Source of the DNA: an uncultured Lachnospiraceae bacterium
GTDB taxonomy: Bacteria > Bacillota > Clostridia > Lachnospirales > Lachnospiraceae
DNA: 51,189 nucleotides
Reading direction: 5' to 3'
Assembly (NCBI GenBank): GCA_910585635.1
Contig: CAJUFE010000032.1
Location: 1 to 51,189, forward strand
Made by a program: the position numbers and the translations under genes. Under the pieces are notes generated by a model that saw only the letters and a program-made list of their open reading frames with translations, made no database searches and was not told where the DNA came from. Positions 8,637 through 17,054 of this stretch are shown here, piece after piece. Each line of letters starts with the position of its first letter. Position 1 is the stretch's first letter.

Positions 8637-9884
8637 TTATATCTCCTCCTGGATACGGATGATCTCTCTTATGAGGATATCCCATAGCTCTGTCTGAAAT
8701 CCCTTGATCTCGTCTGTAATATGTGCATCATCTAATATGATCCGCATTTTGTTCCCTTCTCGATCATAAAGATATATAAAACACTGCTTGATATCATTTT
8801 GAGGGCCGAGCTCTCCCCCTTCCTTTTTTCCCAGATCAACAATCCTATATTTTTTTAACAGCTCGACTATCTTTTTACTTTCAATCTCATCTATTTCCTT
8901 TGAAGCAAAAAAATCCATAGGAGGGACACGATCTGCGATATTGGTCACCAGACCAATGGACCCTTTTTCTCCAACGCAATAAATATCACCTGTGTCCCCA
9001 CTTGACATAAAAAGATCATCCGTCTTCCTTGGCTCTCTCAAAAACTCTTCTGATCGATCCAAAACAAACCTAATGATCCTTTTTTCCAGATCACTTCCTT
9101 CATAGATAGCTGTATATTCAAAATACCACAGTCTATCCAGATCTGGGATACCCTCCTGGCCGCCTGCTATAGCGGGATATGCCTCTTCAAACGCCCTTCT
9201 CCCATTTTCCTCCATTTCATCTTCCCACTCAGGAGCACCGGTCACTTTCTGTAAAAATTTCCATAACTCATCCATACAGTCATTATAATCATCCGGAAGA
9301 AAGCCGTTATGAAAATAGAAACCATATTCCCCTATATCCCCCCAGCACACAAATTTTTGTCGAAACTCCTTTTCAACTTGAGGTAGGCCAAGATAACAAG
9401 ATGATGGGTCAGTGCTTAATGAATAAAAATCACTTCTACATATATATCCTGTCTGCTCTTTCCATTTTAACACTTGATATTTTTGTAATAGATCAAACAA
9501 CCTTTGCTTCTCTTGTCTGTTAAGATTTTTATCATAACGAGTTTCATATCGTGTATCAGCTCTATATATACACGATAACATTCCATGATCGTATTCTATG
9601 ATATATCGTTCCCCTACACTGCCAGCATCATCATAATAGAACACCTCAGTAAAATGGATCGTATATATAAAATCATAAGGATGTTTATCTTCTACTATTT
9701 TAAGTATATGATCTGTTACCCCTCCCAAAATGACCATACAACCAATAATATTCAATGTCCTTTTGATCCCTAAACGCAAACACATCTCCCAAATGAGACA
9801 TCCACATATGATCACAAACGCAAACCCAAAATAAATGCGGACCTCTTTTTCTGCTAAAAGCATCTCTATCGCTCTGTAAAACAT
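8637..9884 (-). CDS. Two-TM protein with internally duplicated extracytoplasmic domain, candidate immunity protein
   Basis: A 415-residue protein. I chose the ATG at 9884 because GGAGG lies 5 nt before it. An upstream in-frame start would add 15 residues without a ribosome binding site. Two hydrophobic segments (about residues 16-34 and 42-60 of the chosen start) are followed by about 350 soluble residues. These appear to be two copies of one domain: LFDLLQKYQVLKWKE in the first half matches IVELLKKYRIVDLGKKE in the second, and each half ends in a long helix (DELWKFLQKV and TELWDILIREI). It lies directly after a PAAR-fused effector, the classic place for an immunity gene. No named family is recognised. 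Confidence 0.75.
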   Translation of the reverse strand: MFYRAIEMLLAEKEVRIYFGFAFVIICGCLIWEMCLRLGIKRTLNIIGCMVILGGVTDHILKIVEDKHPYDFIYTIHFTEVFYYDDAGSVGERYIIEYDHGMLSCIYRADTRYETRYDKNLNRQEKQRLFDLLQKYQVLKWKEQTGYICRSDFYSLSTDPSSCYLGLPQVEKEFRQKFVCWGDIGEYGFYFHNGFLPDDYNDCMDELWKFLQKVTGAPEWEDEMEENGRRAFEEAYPAIAGGQEGIPDLDRLWYFEYTAIYEGSDLEKRIIRFVLDRSEEFLREPRKTDDLFMSSGDTGDIYCVGEKGSIGLVTNIADRVPPMDFFASKEIDEIESKKIVELLKKYRIVDLGKKEGGELGPQNDIKQCFIYLYDREGNKMRIILDDAHITDEIKGFQTELWDILIREIIRIQEEI

Positions 9885-9935
9885 TTTTTCCTCCTCAAGT
9901 ATGAAAACTTTTAGCACCTCTACACACAATAACCA

Positions 9936-11429
9936 TCATCCATCGCTCATATGCCTCCATATTGCTTGAATATCTGACGGCGTCAGTAGACTTCCCACTG
10001 ACATCTGTTCTTTATCCAAAGATGCATGTATCGCTCCGTGATAATATTTAGGAAATTCATGATCGTTTTCTCCACCTTCCAATTTTTCTATGTCCAAAAC
10101 ATCCATCAGATCAATCGAACCTTTATTGAGATAAAAGAGAGTTTTAAATATTAACGTAATAGGCTTATTAGCAACTATATATTCACCTTTTTGAATGATC
10201 TCTCCTTTTTCAAAAATCCTTGACGTTAAAGATTGTCTGGTCATTCCTTCCTGAAATTTGTTATCAAGGATTGAAACAAGCATACTGATAGCAAATGAAC
10301 CGATCACAGAATACGCATTTGGCAAAGGGATCGATAATATGGTCGCACTTCCATTAGTGATGACCATTTCAATATAGTCTTGAACGTCCTGTTGCAGTGC
10401 GATATCTTCCATACCTGCAGTGCAAGACCTCTTTAGCGCACTTAACCTTTCACCTTCGTCCTTAATCCCAAACGCATCATTTATAATATGTAAAGAATTG
10501 TATAGGATCGTAGTTGCTTTTTCATCAAACCGCATTATTTTTTCATACAGATAACAATAATAACTCAAATACTTATATGAACTATATGGTTTTGGAAAGC
10601 AAATATCGGGGGTGATCCTAGTCCAAACAGCCATCGGTAATGTTGTTCGGTCAACATTTCCTTGTATCTTGTGATAAAATGACATCTGGTCAAAACCGCT
10701 ACACTTAAATCTAAAGTAAAATGTCTCATCATATTTTAAATCCAAACGAACTGTAAAAATATAATTAGTGGCATCACTCAAATCTAATCTAAACTCATCT
10801 ACTAATCTCATGTTAATAAAAAGTTTTTCATATACTTCAATAAAAAAAATCGGATATATATACAAAGAAGGACTCTCACTACTTATATTTGTGCTCTTAT
10901 CGTACCATAGTGATATTTTAAATGTTCCACAATGATCTGCATTTGTATCAAATTTATACCAAATCTCACTTTGGACAGGATGTACATACACAATCTCTTC
11001 TTTGTACTCTTGCGCTGGATCAGGGCATTTAATTTTTTTCTCCAAAACATTTTGTCCATCCGTATCTGCCTTTATCACTCCACCGGCACTACACAATCTA
11101 AAGGCTTCATTTTGAGGGACTGAGGCTTCCATCGTCAGCGTATTTTCATCAAACATAACATCTCCAGTATTTTCATTATACCAGTCGGACTGACTCCCTT
11201 GGCATGGCCCGCTAAGGATGTCGCAATAACCAAATGTCGCATCTTTTCCATCCTTAGCATCAATCTGTGCACAGTTTCCTACATACTTTCCATGGCTAGA
11301 TTTTAGATTCAATATACAAGTCTTATTTCCGTGATCACAACTAAGCAATGCAGAATGACATATACTTGCTCCATTCTTTAAAGTTTGTATACTTTGTCGA
11401 GCATATATTGCTCTTATATTATCCGACAT
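9936..11429 (-). CDS. PAAR-like tip fused to a variable effector domain
   Basis: A 497-residue protein. Residues 1-115 match the separate PAAR-like protein at 14916-15266 (shared SICHSA, SHGKYVG, AQID, KDGK, FGxC, GPC, DWYNxN, MFDExTxxMEASV). This cysteine- and glycine-patterned fold is of the DUF4280 PAAR-like type, which caps VgrG spikes. From residue ~116 on it matches the 401-residue protein at 13699-14904, starting at GVIKADTDGQ. So this one gene corresponds to two neighbours in the other module. The C-terminal part has a hydrophobic stretch (ILSIPLPNAYSVIGSFAISMLVSIL) that could insert into membranes, so a pore-forming toxin is possible. The start overlaps the preceding gene by 11 bp and has GGAGG 9 nt upstream. 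Confidence 0.82.
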   Translation of the reverse strand: MSDNIRAIYARQSIQTLKNGASICHSALLSCDHGNKTCILNLKSSHGKYVGNCAQIDAKDGKDATFGYCDILSGPCQGSQSDWYNENTGDVMFDENTLTMEASVPQNEAFRLCSAGGVIKADTDGQNVLEKKIKCPDPAQEYKEEIVYVHPVQSEIWYKFDTNADHCGTFKISLWYDKSTNISSESPSLYIYPIFFIEVYEKLFINMRLVDEFRLDLSDATNYIFTVRLDLKYDETFYFRFKCSGFDQMSFYHKIQGNVDRTTLPMAVWTRITPDICFPKPYSSYKYLSYYCYLYEKIMRFDEKATTILYNSLHIINDAFGIKDEGERLSALKRSCTAGMEDIALQQDVQDYIEMVITNGSATILSIPLPNAYSVIGSFAISMLVSILDNKFQEGMTRQSLTSRIFEKGEIIQKGEYIVANKPITLIFKTLFYLNKGSIDLMDVLDIEKLEGGENDHEFPKYYHGAIHASLDKEQMSVGSLLTPSDIQAIWRHMSDG

Positions 11430-11913
11430 TATGGCAATCCTCCTTCCAGCCTAGATCGATCTTATCCAGATGGAGCCCTACAGCTCCACGTCGTAGTATG
11501 CTCTCAACAAGATCTATGCTAGCAAAAAGCGTTCGTATCCCATTAAGATTTCTAAAAAAAATATTACATTCCTGGATTGGCCATTGCTTATTTTCCGTAT
11601 TTTCAAAGACCACGAGATAGTACCGTTTATTTTCACAACTTTTATGGTCTGTCAATATGACATCTCTGGTATACACCATTTCACCATACATTTTTATCAC
11701 TTTATATACCAATTCAGAAACCATAAGAACTGGTTCAGTGATCATATCTGGATAAGGAATATATTCCTTTATCTCAACTGGCAATACAATCCTCTTAGGG
11801 ATCCTATACAATTCGCTTAGGCAAAGCCAATCTGAATTTATTTTTTCTCTCCAGTCGAAGATCCGCATAGATTTCAAAAACAGTGTTTGAGTCTTTATAA
11901 TATAATATCGCAT
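11419..11913 (-). CDS. Adaptor or Imm11-like protein between spike and PAAR genes (copy 2)
   Basis: A 164-residue soluble protein, paralogous to the one at 15259-15747. Shared features are MRYY/F at the start, IPKxxV, FPDIIT/YPDMITEP, Y(T/S)RDVIL, and the near-identical ASxDLVESILRRGA. The general pattern, an N-terminal xYFxL, a central P(I/V)L(L/M)(L/V)S segment and a C-terminal basic end, resembles Imm11/Imm43-type immunity folds. Both copies, however, stand between a VgrG C-terminus and a PAAR-like gene. That fixed position argues for an adaptor role in assembling the tip. The stop overlaps the next ATG by 11 bp. Confidence 0.78.
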   Translation of the reverse strand: MRYYIIKTQTLFLKSMRIFDWREKINSDWLCLSELYRIPKRIVLPVEIKEYIPYPDMITEPVLMVSELVYKVIKMYGEMVYTRDVILTDHKSCENKRYYLVVFENTENKQWPIQECNIFFRNLNGIRTLFASIDLVESILRRGAVGLHLDKIDLGWKEDCHNVG

Positions 11914-11952
11914 ACCTTTTATCCTATCCAGTAAGTTATCCTGCCGTTTCCC

Positions 11953-12453
11953 TTATCCCAAAGCCCCAGAAAGAGATATCCTCTCCGCTTTGATCCTGAT
12001 CTTATCTGCTACATCGATCTCTATCCGATCTCCCATGATATCAATCTTACAATGATCCATCATCCTCTTCATCTCTTCCGCCGCCTGCATCTTAAGATGA
12101 TGATCTGTCATCGTCATGATACTCCCGTCCGGCAACCGCAGGAATTTTTCCTTTCGCTCTGTCTGTACCATACACCGGATGGCTATGCCCTCACGTTCGT
12201 TATGACCCTTAAAATACAGGGCAACTCTGGCTCCAATCCCAGGGACCGTATAAAATGTATTTCCGGTCTCCGGCATCCAGGGATAGGAGTTAAACTCTTC
12301 TGGAAGATACAGCTCTAACCGCTCTAAGACCACTTTTGGAGAAAACTGTATCAGCTGATCCTAGATAAATATCCCCTCGCCTTTGATATCGGAATAGACT
12401 TGATCCCTTCTCATCCTCTTTGATCTGATCGGTATCTCATCTACATAGTCCAT
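11953..12453 (-). pseudogene. Chimeric pseudogene: Eag-like 5' end joined to VgrG 3' end
   Basis: Translation from the ATG at 12453 (GGAG 7 nt upstream) gives MDYVDEIPIRSKRM and continues to GEGIFI, then an in-frame TAG, then DQLIQFSPKVVLERLELYLPEEFNS. This aligns without gaps to residues 21-52 of the Eag-like protein at 8070-8636 (GEGLYINDRFIRFCP, YMPEEF). At YPWMPETGN the sequence switches to the C-terminal ~105 residues of the VgrG-type protein at 15752-17041. Near the end a run of four G has become three, which frameshifts to an early stop (GALG instead of GALGIRGTAG). So there are three lesions: a recombination junction, an amber codon and a 1-bp deletion. A truncated protein could still be made from 12333, but I regard the locus as a relic of module duplication. 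Confidence 0.85.
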
Positions 12454-12488
12454 GCTCTTCTCCCCTCTCAATGCCTATATATCTATAT

Positions 12489-13634
12489 TCATCGATCTTC
12501 TATCATCTCTTCCTCAAATATCACTTCAAGTCCAGGATATTCCCTATCTGTCTCCAGATCTGTGATCGGATTACCCGTGATATACACTGTGCAGATGCTC
12601 CAAGGCAACCTCACTTTTTTCCATTCCTCTGTGGTGATCTGATTATCCTCTAAATGCAGATAAAGTAATGATGTCATCCCAGAAAGATCCGGCAAAGTTG
12701 TGATCTGATTATCGCATAAAGAGAGCAGATATACATTCCTTAAGCTCTTCAATGGTGTGATATCTGTTATCTTGTTATCGCATAAATTTAGGTATTCTAA
12801 CCTTTTAAGTGCCGATAATGCTCCTACATCTGTGATCTCATTATCACTTAAATTCAAAGCCAAGCATTTATCAACATTTTTCAACGGAGATATATCTGTG
12901 ATCCGATTACTACACAGATCGATAAATCGACATTTATCTGAATTTCTGAGTGGAGATATATCCGTGATCTCATTTCCACTTGCAGTCAAACAGAACAAGT
13001 TCAGCTCTTCCACAACCCCAAGTTCTTCCAATCCATTATGATCCAAACGTAAAGTAGATAAACTTTTTAGCTCGGATATACATTTCAGCTCTTCTTTCTG
13101 TATACACGTATTTCTCAAGTCCAACTTCTTTAAAAACTGTAATGATACTATAGCCGATAGATCTTGGATGTGGTTGCCATTAAGATCCAGCTTCTCCAGA
13201 TTTGTCATGCTACTGATCACATGGATATCTGCCACATCATGGTATTCCAGAGATAATATCCTTAAATTTTGCAATCCTTCCAAACTACTGATATCTCTGA
13301 TCTCGTCACCAACGATCCCATCATCACCAACCCATCTATCCAGCTTTAATGCTGTAATATCCCATAGATCTCTTAGATAGATATCTCCTTCCCTTTTATC
13401 TATCCATTGTCGGACCTTATCCTCTAAAACTGTGTCATCCCACTGTATCTTTCGATCTTCTTTTGGGTCCAAAAAAACATATTTATCTTCATTTTCCTTA
13501 GATACTTTACAGTTATGGATAAAAGAAAAAACACTTTTCGCAAATAAACTTATCATTATCAAATATAACGCCCATCTACAGATCCCAAAGCCTGCCCGAC
13601 TTTTTTTTCGGCTCGATCCTTTTCGCACCTCCAT
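12489..13634 (-). CDS. Membrane-anchored leucine-rich repeat protein
   Basis: A 381-residue protein starting at an ATG after AAGGAGAG. The N-terminus is basic (VRKGSSRKKSR), followed by one membrane segment (about residues 21-41). From about residue 110 to 350 there are internalin-type leucine-rich repeats of roughly 22 residues. Clear units are NEITDISPLRN, NRITDISPLKN, NEITDVGALSA, NKITDITPLKS and NQITTLPDLSG. It ends in an acidic tail (EVIFEEEMIEDR). LRR proteins bind other proteins. Here the domain would face outside, inside an effector cassette, so it could be an immunity protein that traps an incoming toxin, or a receptor or adhesin. No LPXTG motif is present. Confidence 0.85.
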   Translation of the reverse strand: MEVRKGSSRKKSRAGFGICRWALYLIMISLFAKSVFSFIHNCKVSKENEDKYVFLDPKEDRKIQWDDTVLEDKVRQWIDKREGDIYLRDLWDITALKLDRWVGDDGIVGDEIRDISSLEGLQNLRILSLEYHDVADIHVISSMTNLEKLDLNGNHIQDLSAIVSLQFLKKLDLRNTCIQKEELKCISELKSLSTLRLDHNGLEELGVVEELNLFCLTASGNEITDISPLRNSDKCRFIDLCSNRITDISPLKNVDKCLALNLSDNEITDVGALSALKRLEYLNLCDNKITDITPLKSLRNVYLLSLCDNQITTLPDLSGMTSLLYLHLEDNQITTEEWKKVRLPWSICTVYITGNPITDLETDREYPGLEVIFEEEMIEDR

Positions 13635-13698
13635 TTTTCTCTCCTTGTACAGATATCAATATAATAAAAAAACTTTTCTCGGACGACCTTTATGTATT

Positions 13699-14904
13699 TT
13701 AGTCATCCGCTTTCTTCTTTTTTATTAACTCAAAATATTCTGTCAATCCTAAAATATCTGCTATACTCTCACCGGATATTGCCGGGCTACCTTCGATAAA
13801 TAGTTGTTCATCCACATAAAATTTTCCTTTATAAAACAAAGGTCCTTTTACTAACTTTACATACTCCCTTCCCTGATCTCCTGGCCCCCATACCTCCACA
13901 GAATCTGTGATCTCTCGAGTATTAACGCATTGAAGGATCTTTGTTCTTAAAGTGATCTTCAAGCCGACATTACTATTGCTATAAGTTGAACCATTTCTTT
14001 CATCTACTTCAGGTTTAATTCCCAACAGCTTATTGATCCGGTTTAACAAACTCCCTTCAGGATTTTTTATCACATTATCCTGACTAGCTAATCCAGTCAA
14101 CAAAAGACTAACAACTATCCCAGAAAAAAAATCCAATTTCCCAATTTCTGTAATTCCAGCCGATACAAGCGTTAAGCAAACATCTTGTTCTGTTATTGGC
14201 GTTTTTAATTCTGATTTCATTTCCGATATCTCACTCATTATACTGTCTAGCGTGGTCTTAAAGTGTCCTGACAATGTTCTATCCAAAAAAATGATCTTAT
14301 CGACTGCCCCCTTTCCTTCAATGGAATTGGTGTAATACGGATAACAGTCCAATGGTGTCTCTCTTACCCATAGTGCGACTTGGCGCATTTGGATCTCATC
14401 CTGATAGCCTTCTATCTTATGCTCAAATGTTTTGCATGGTAATCCTCCGGCTTGATACTGCATGTAATAGAGGTTATCGTTTCCATAAAACTCATCATAT
14501 TTCAGATCGATCAATATGGCCCCTTTATAATAACCTGATACCCCTTCATATACAAACGGTTCTTTTATATCCCATTGTACCGCATATTCTCCTATCAATT
14601 CCATTTTAGGAAAGATATCGACAAATAGGGTTGGTAACTTTCTATATAAGCTTAACGTACATTCCGGCAGGATGATCACATGCTCATCAATCCTAGGCTC
14701 TTTATACCATACTGATATCACGAACGTCCCGCATTTATTTTCTGTGGTCTGTAGATACAGCCAAGAACTATCCGTGTTTTTTACAGGGCCGATAAAAACA
14801 CGGTTTAATTTATATTCGATCGCAGTTTTCGGACAGGCCCGCGTCTCGACCGGCTTTTCTTGTCCATCTGTGACAGCCGTCACTACTCCGTAGTCCTTAC
14901 CCAT
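13699..14904 (-). CDS. Putative effector (toxin-domain protein) paired with separate PAAR-like protein
   Basis: A 401-residue protein whose ATG follows GGAGA by 7 nt and lies 11 bp after the PAAR-like gene. It matches residues ~116-497 of the fused PAAR effector at 9936-11429, starting exactly at its N-terminus (GVVTAVTDGQ versus GVIKADTDGQ, then CGTFVISVWY versus CGTFKISLWY). The beta-rich first 190 residues are the best conserved part. The later part diverges but keeps a hydrophobic segment (KLDFFSGIVVSLLLTGLAS), compatible with membrane insertion. No catalytic motif is recognised. Delivery on the spike via the neighbouring PAAR-like protein is inferred from the fused homolog. Confidence 0.78.
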   Translation of the reverse strand: MGKDYGVVTAVTDGQEKPVETRACPKTAIEYKLNRVFIGPVKNTDSSWLYLQTTENKCGTFVISVWYKEPRIDEHVIILPECTLSLYRKLPTLFVDIFPKMELIGEYAVQWDIKEPFVYEGVSGYYKGAILIDLKYDEFYGNDNLYYMQYQAGGLPCKTFEHKIEGYQDEIQMRQVALWVRETPLDCYPYYTNSIEGKGAVDKIIFLDRTLSGHFKTTLDSIMSEISEMKSELKTPITEQDVCLTLVSAGITEIGKLDFFSGIVVSLLLTGLASQDNVIKNPEGSLLNRINKLLGIKPEVDERNGSTYSNSNVGLKITLRTKILQCVNTREITDSVEVWGPGDQGREYVKLVKGPLFYKGKFYVDEQLFIEGSPAISGESIADILGLTEYFELIKKKKADD

Positions 14905-14915
14905 ATTTCGTCTCC

Positions 14916-15266
14916 TTATCCTGCCAGACAGATCATGAACCCTGTATTTTTTTGGACCGAGGCTTCCATCCTCATAGTCCTTTCATCAAACATCAGATCA
15001 TCCTCATTTCCATTATACCAATCCGTAAGTTTTGCTCTACATGGACCATTTAATTTTCTGCAATGACCAAAATACGCCTCTTTTCCATCTTTTATATCGA
15101 TCTGCGCGTTCGGTCCTACATACTTTCCATGGCTCCTTGTGAGGTTCAGCACATACTCCTGCGAACCATATCCGCAACGTAATATCGCGGAATGACATAT
15201 GCTCTCTCCTCCATATTTCCGCATGATCTCTTGATACGCATACATCTTCTGTAGACCTTCAGACAT
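14916..15266 (-). CDS. PAAR-like spike-tip protein (DUF4280-like)
   Basis: A 116-residue protein. Motifs include SICHSAILRCGYG, LTRSHGKYVG, AQIDIKDGKEAYFGHC, NGPC, DWYN and MFDERTMRMEASV, as in DUF4280 PAAR-like proteins that sharpen VgrG trimers. Conserved Cys residues (ICHS, LRCG, GHC, GPC) may bind metal at the tip. The ATG overlaps the stop of the preceding gene by 8 bp. In the second module the same domain is fused to its effector. Here it is a stand-alone protein ending at CLAG. Confidence 0.82.
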   Translation of the reverse strand: MSEGLQKMYAYQEIMRKYGGESICHSAILRCGYGSQEYVLNLTRSHGKYVGPNAQIDIKDGKEAYFGHCRKLNGPCRAKLTDWYNGNEDDLMFDERTMRMEASVQKNTGFMICLAG

Positions 15267-15747
15267 CCTGATCCTCCTTTATCGGCAATTGGATCTCTTT
15301 TAATGAAATCCCCTTTGCTCCACGCCTTAGTATACTCTCCACAAGATCTTGGCTGGCCACGATCTCTTGCTCCCCTTTATGATCTATCAGGAACAGATCC
15401 CTTACCTTCCATAGAGCACTGCCTGGTCTTATGGTCTCTAGCAAGACGATATGATATTGTCTGCTCTCCTGTTCCTTAGGATCTATGAGGATCACATCCC
15501 GGCTATAGATCGATCCTCCAAACATGAACGCTACCTTGAGCAAAAGCGTACTGAGCAAAAGGATGGGAGATGTGATGATATCCGGGAACGCCGCCGTTTC
15601 ATCTCGATCCACTGTGATAACAAGATTTTTAGGGATCTTATAAAACCCATCTGCACAGATCCACGCCAGATCCACCTTTTGCTTCTGATCCATTAGTCGA
15701 AATGCACTTTTAAAATAGGGATGTTGTCCCAATAAAAAATATCTCAT
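15259..15747 (-). CDS. Adaptor or Imm11-like protein between spike and PAAR genes (copy 1)
   Basis: A 162-residue soluble protein, paralog of 11419-11913. It begins MRYFLLGQHPYF and contains IPKNLVITVDRDE, FPDIITSPILLLSTLLLKV, IYSRDVILIDPKE and ASQDLVESILRRGAKGISL. It starts 4 bp after the VgrG-type gene and overlaps the PAAR-like gene, so all three are probably translated together. The fold pattern resembles Imm11-type immunity proteins. The conserved position between spike and tip in both modules makes an adaptor or chaperone role at least as likely. No experimental analog is known to me. Confidence 0.78.
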   Translation of the reverse strand: MRYFLLGQHPYFKSAFRLMDQKQKVDLAWICADGFYKIPKNLVITVDRDETAAFPDIITSPILLLSTLLLKVAFMFGGSIYSRDVILIDPKEQESRQYHIVLLETIRPGSALWKVRDLFLIDHKGEQEIVASQDLVESILRRGAKGISLKEIQLPIKEDQDV

Positions 15748-15751
15748 ATCT

Positions 15752-17041
15752 TTATCCTGCCGTTCCCCTTATCCCCAAAGCCCCAGAAAGAGATATCCTC
15801 TCCGCTTTAATCCTGATCTTACCTGCCGCATCGACCTCTATCCGATCTCCCTTGATATCGATCTTACTATGATCCATCATCCTCATCATCTCCTCCGCCG
15901 CCTGCATCTTAAGATGGTGATCTGTCATCATCACGATACTCCCGTCCAGCGACCGCAGGAGTTTTTCCTCCGGTTTTTCCTGTCGCTCTGTCTGTACCAT
16001 ACACCGGACAGCTATCCCTTCACGTTCGTCATGATCCTTAAAATACACGGCAACCCTGGCTCCGACCTCAGGGACCGTATAAGATGCATTTCCGGTCTCC
16101 GGCATCCAGGGATAGAAGTACTTGCCTTTTTCCGGATCAAAGTCAAAGGTCACTCTTACCTTTTCATCTCTTACCTCTTCGACCTTCCCCCACAAGCTCA
16201 TACCTGTAAATGACTCATTATAAGAGATTGGCGTTTGGATACTGGCCTCTTCCGCGAGCTTGTACGTAAAAAGGAGCTCGCCTCCCCGGAACACAGCATC
16301 CATAGCCCATATGATATATCTCATGCCATCCAGCCGGACGATATCGCCAAGCAGATAGCTGTGACGGCTCGTCCAACGATATATCTTTTTTCCCACGCCT
16401 TTCCCTGAGCCTGTATATGTTTTTTTGATCTCCACACCCAGATCAGAAGAGCGGATCTCTTCCTCCACCAGCTTTCCTTTGCGCATCCCGAACCATATAG
16501 CCGGCCTTCCGGTCTTTATATCTGGGATGAGATAGCCGGCATGATGGCTGGCTATCCTCTTTAAAAATCCCCACGGTGTCTCTCTATAGCAGATAAGAGG
16601 CCTTTTGATCTTTTCTTGCCCGATCGTACAGATCACACTCCCTGACCTTTGTCCTACGATCTGTCGGGCCACTTGCTGATAGCTCTGGTCAGGATCCGTA
16701 AATGCCCGGCATAACGCATCATCCTTTTTATCGAAAAAGACCGATGCCGATGATGCCTGTACCCTGGCCTCTCCTATCCCGTTATCTTTTATCAGATCGA
16801 CTGCCTGTACCACGCCATGGAACAGGATATCTTCTTGAGACCTTCCATCTCCACCATGGAAGAGCAGCTTTATCATCGACCCGCAGTGATCGCGTTCCCA
16901 TTCCGAGCCTTGGCAGCTGCTCTTTGATCCACCATATAACCCCATTGTGGCATGCTGACCCACTTCCCAATGCAGTCGAAGATCGGTAACTGACTGGAAT
17001 GGGATCTCTGTCTCCAGGGACATTTCCTGGTTTATCTCCAT
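15752..17041 (-). CDS. VgrG-type spike protein (second of two)
   Basis: A 429-residue protein. The first ~260 residues have the gp27-like hub layout (SSASVFFDKKDDALCRAFTDP, the conserved TPWGFLKRIASHHAGYLIPD, then YLLGDIVRLDG). They are followed by a gp5-like OB domain (GMSLWGKVEEVRDEKVRVTF, FYPWMPETG, VPEVGARVAVYF, ALxCMV-like end) and a C-terminal beta stretch with repeated hydrophobic/charged alternation (KIDIKGDRIEVDAAGKIRIKAERISLSG). This is the plan of VgrG/Pvc8 spikes, shorter than the Gram-negative VgrG of about 600-700 residues. It starts 13 bp after the first VgrG-type gene. Its last third was copied into the chimeric pseudogene at 11953-12453. It is probably the cargo-specific spike for the PAAR module that follows. 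Confidence 0.85.
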   Translation of the reverse strand: MEINQEMSLETEIPFQSVTDLRLHWEVGQHATMGLYGGSKSSCQGSEWERDHCGSMIKLLFHGGDGRSQEDILFHGVVQAVDLIKDNGIGEARVQASSASVFFDKKDDALCRAFTDPDQSYQQVARQIVGQRSGSVICTIGQEKIKRPLICYRETPWGFLKRIASHHAGYLIPDIKTGRPAIWFGMRKGKLVEEEIRSSDLGVEIKKTYTGSGKGVGKKIYRWTSRHSYLLGDIVRLDGMRYIIWAMDAVFRGGELLFTYKLAEEASIQTPISYNESFTGMSLWGKVEEVRDEKVRVTFDFDPEKGKYFYPWMPETGNASYTVPEVGARVAVYFKDHDEREGIAVRCMVQTERQEKPEEKLLRSLDGSIVMMTDHHLKMQAAEEMMRMMDHSKIDIKGDRIEVDAAGKIRIKAERISLSGALGIRGTAG

Positions 17042-17054
17042 TTTCCCGCCCCCT

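Noticed and set aside
11953..12333. Intact small VgrG-like gene of 126 codons
   Set aside because: Its start is inside the decayed chimeric gene. It lacks the hub domain and the normal C-terminal tail, so it is annotated as part of the pseudogene.
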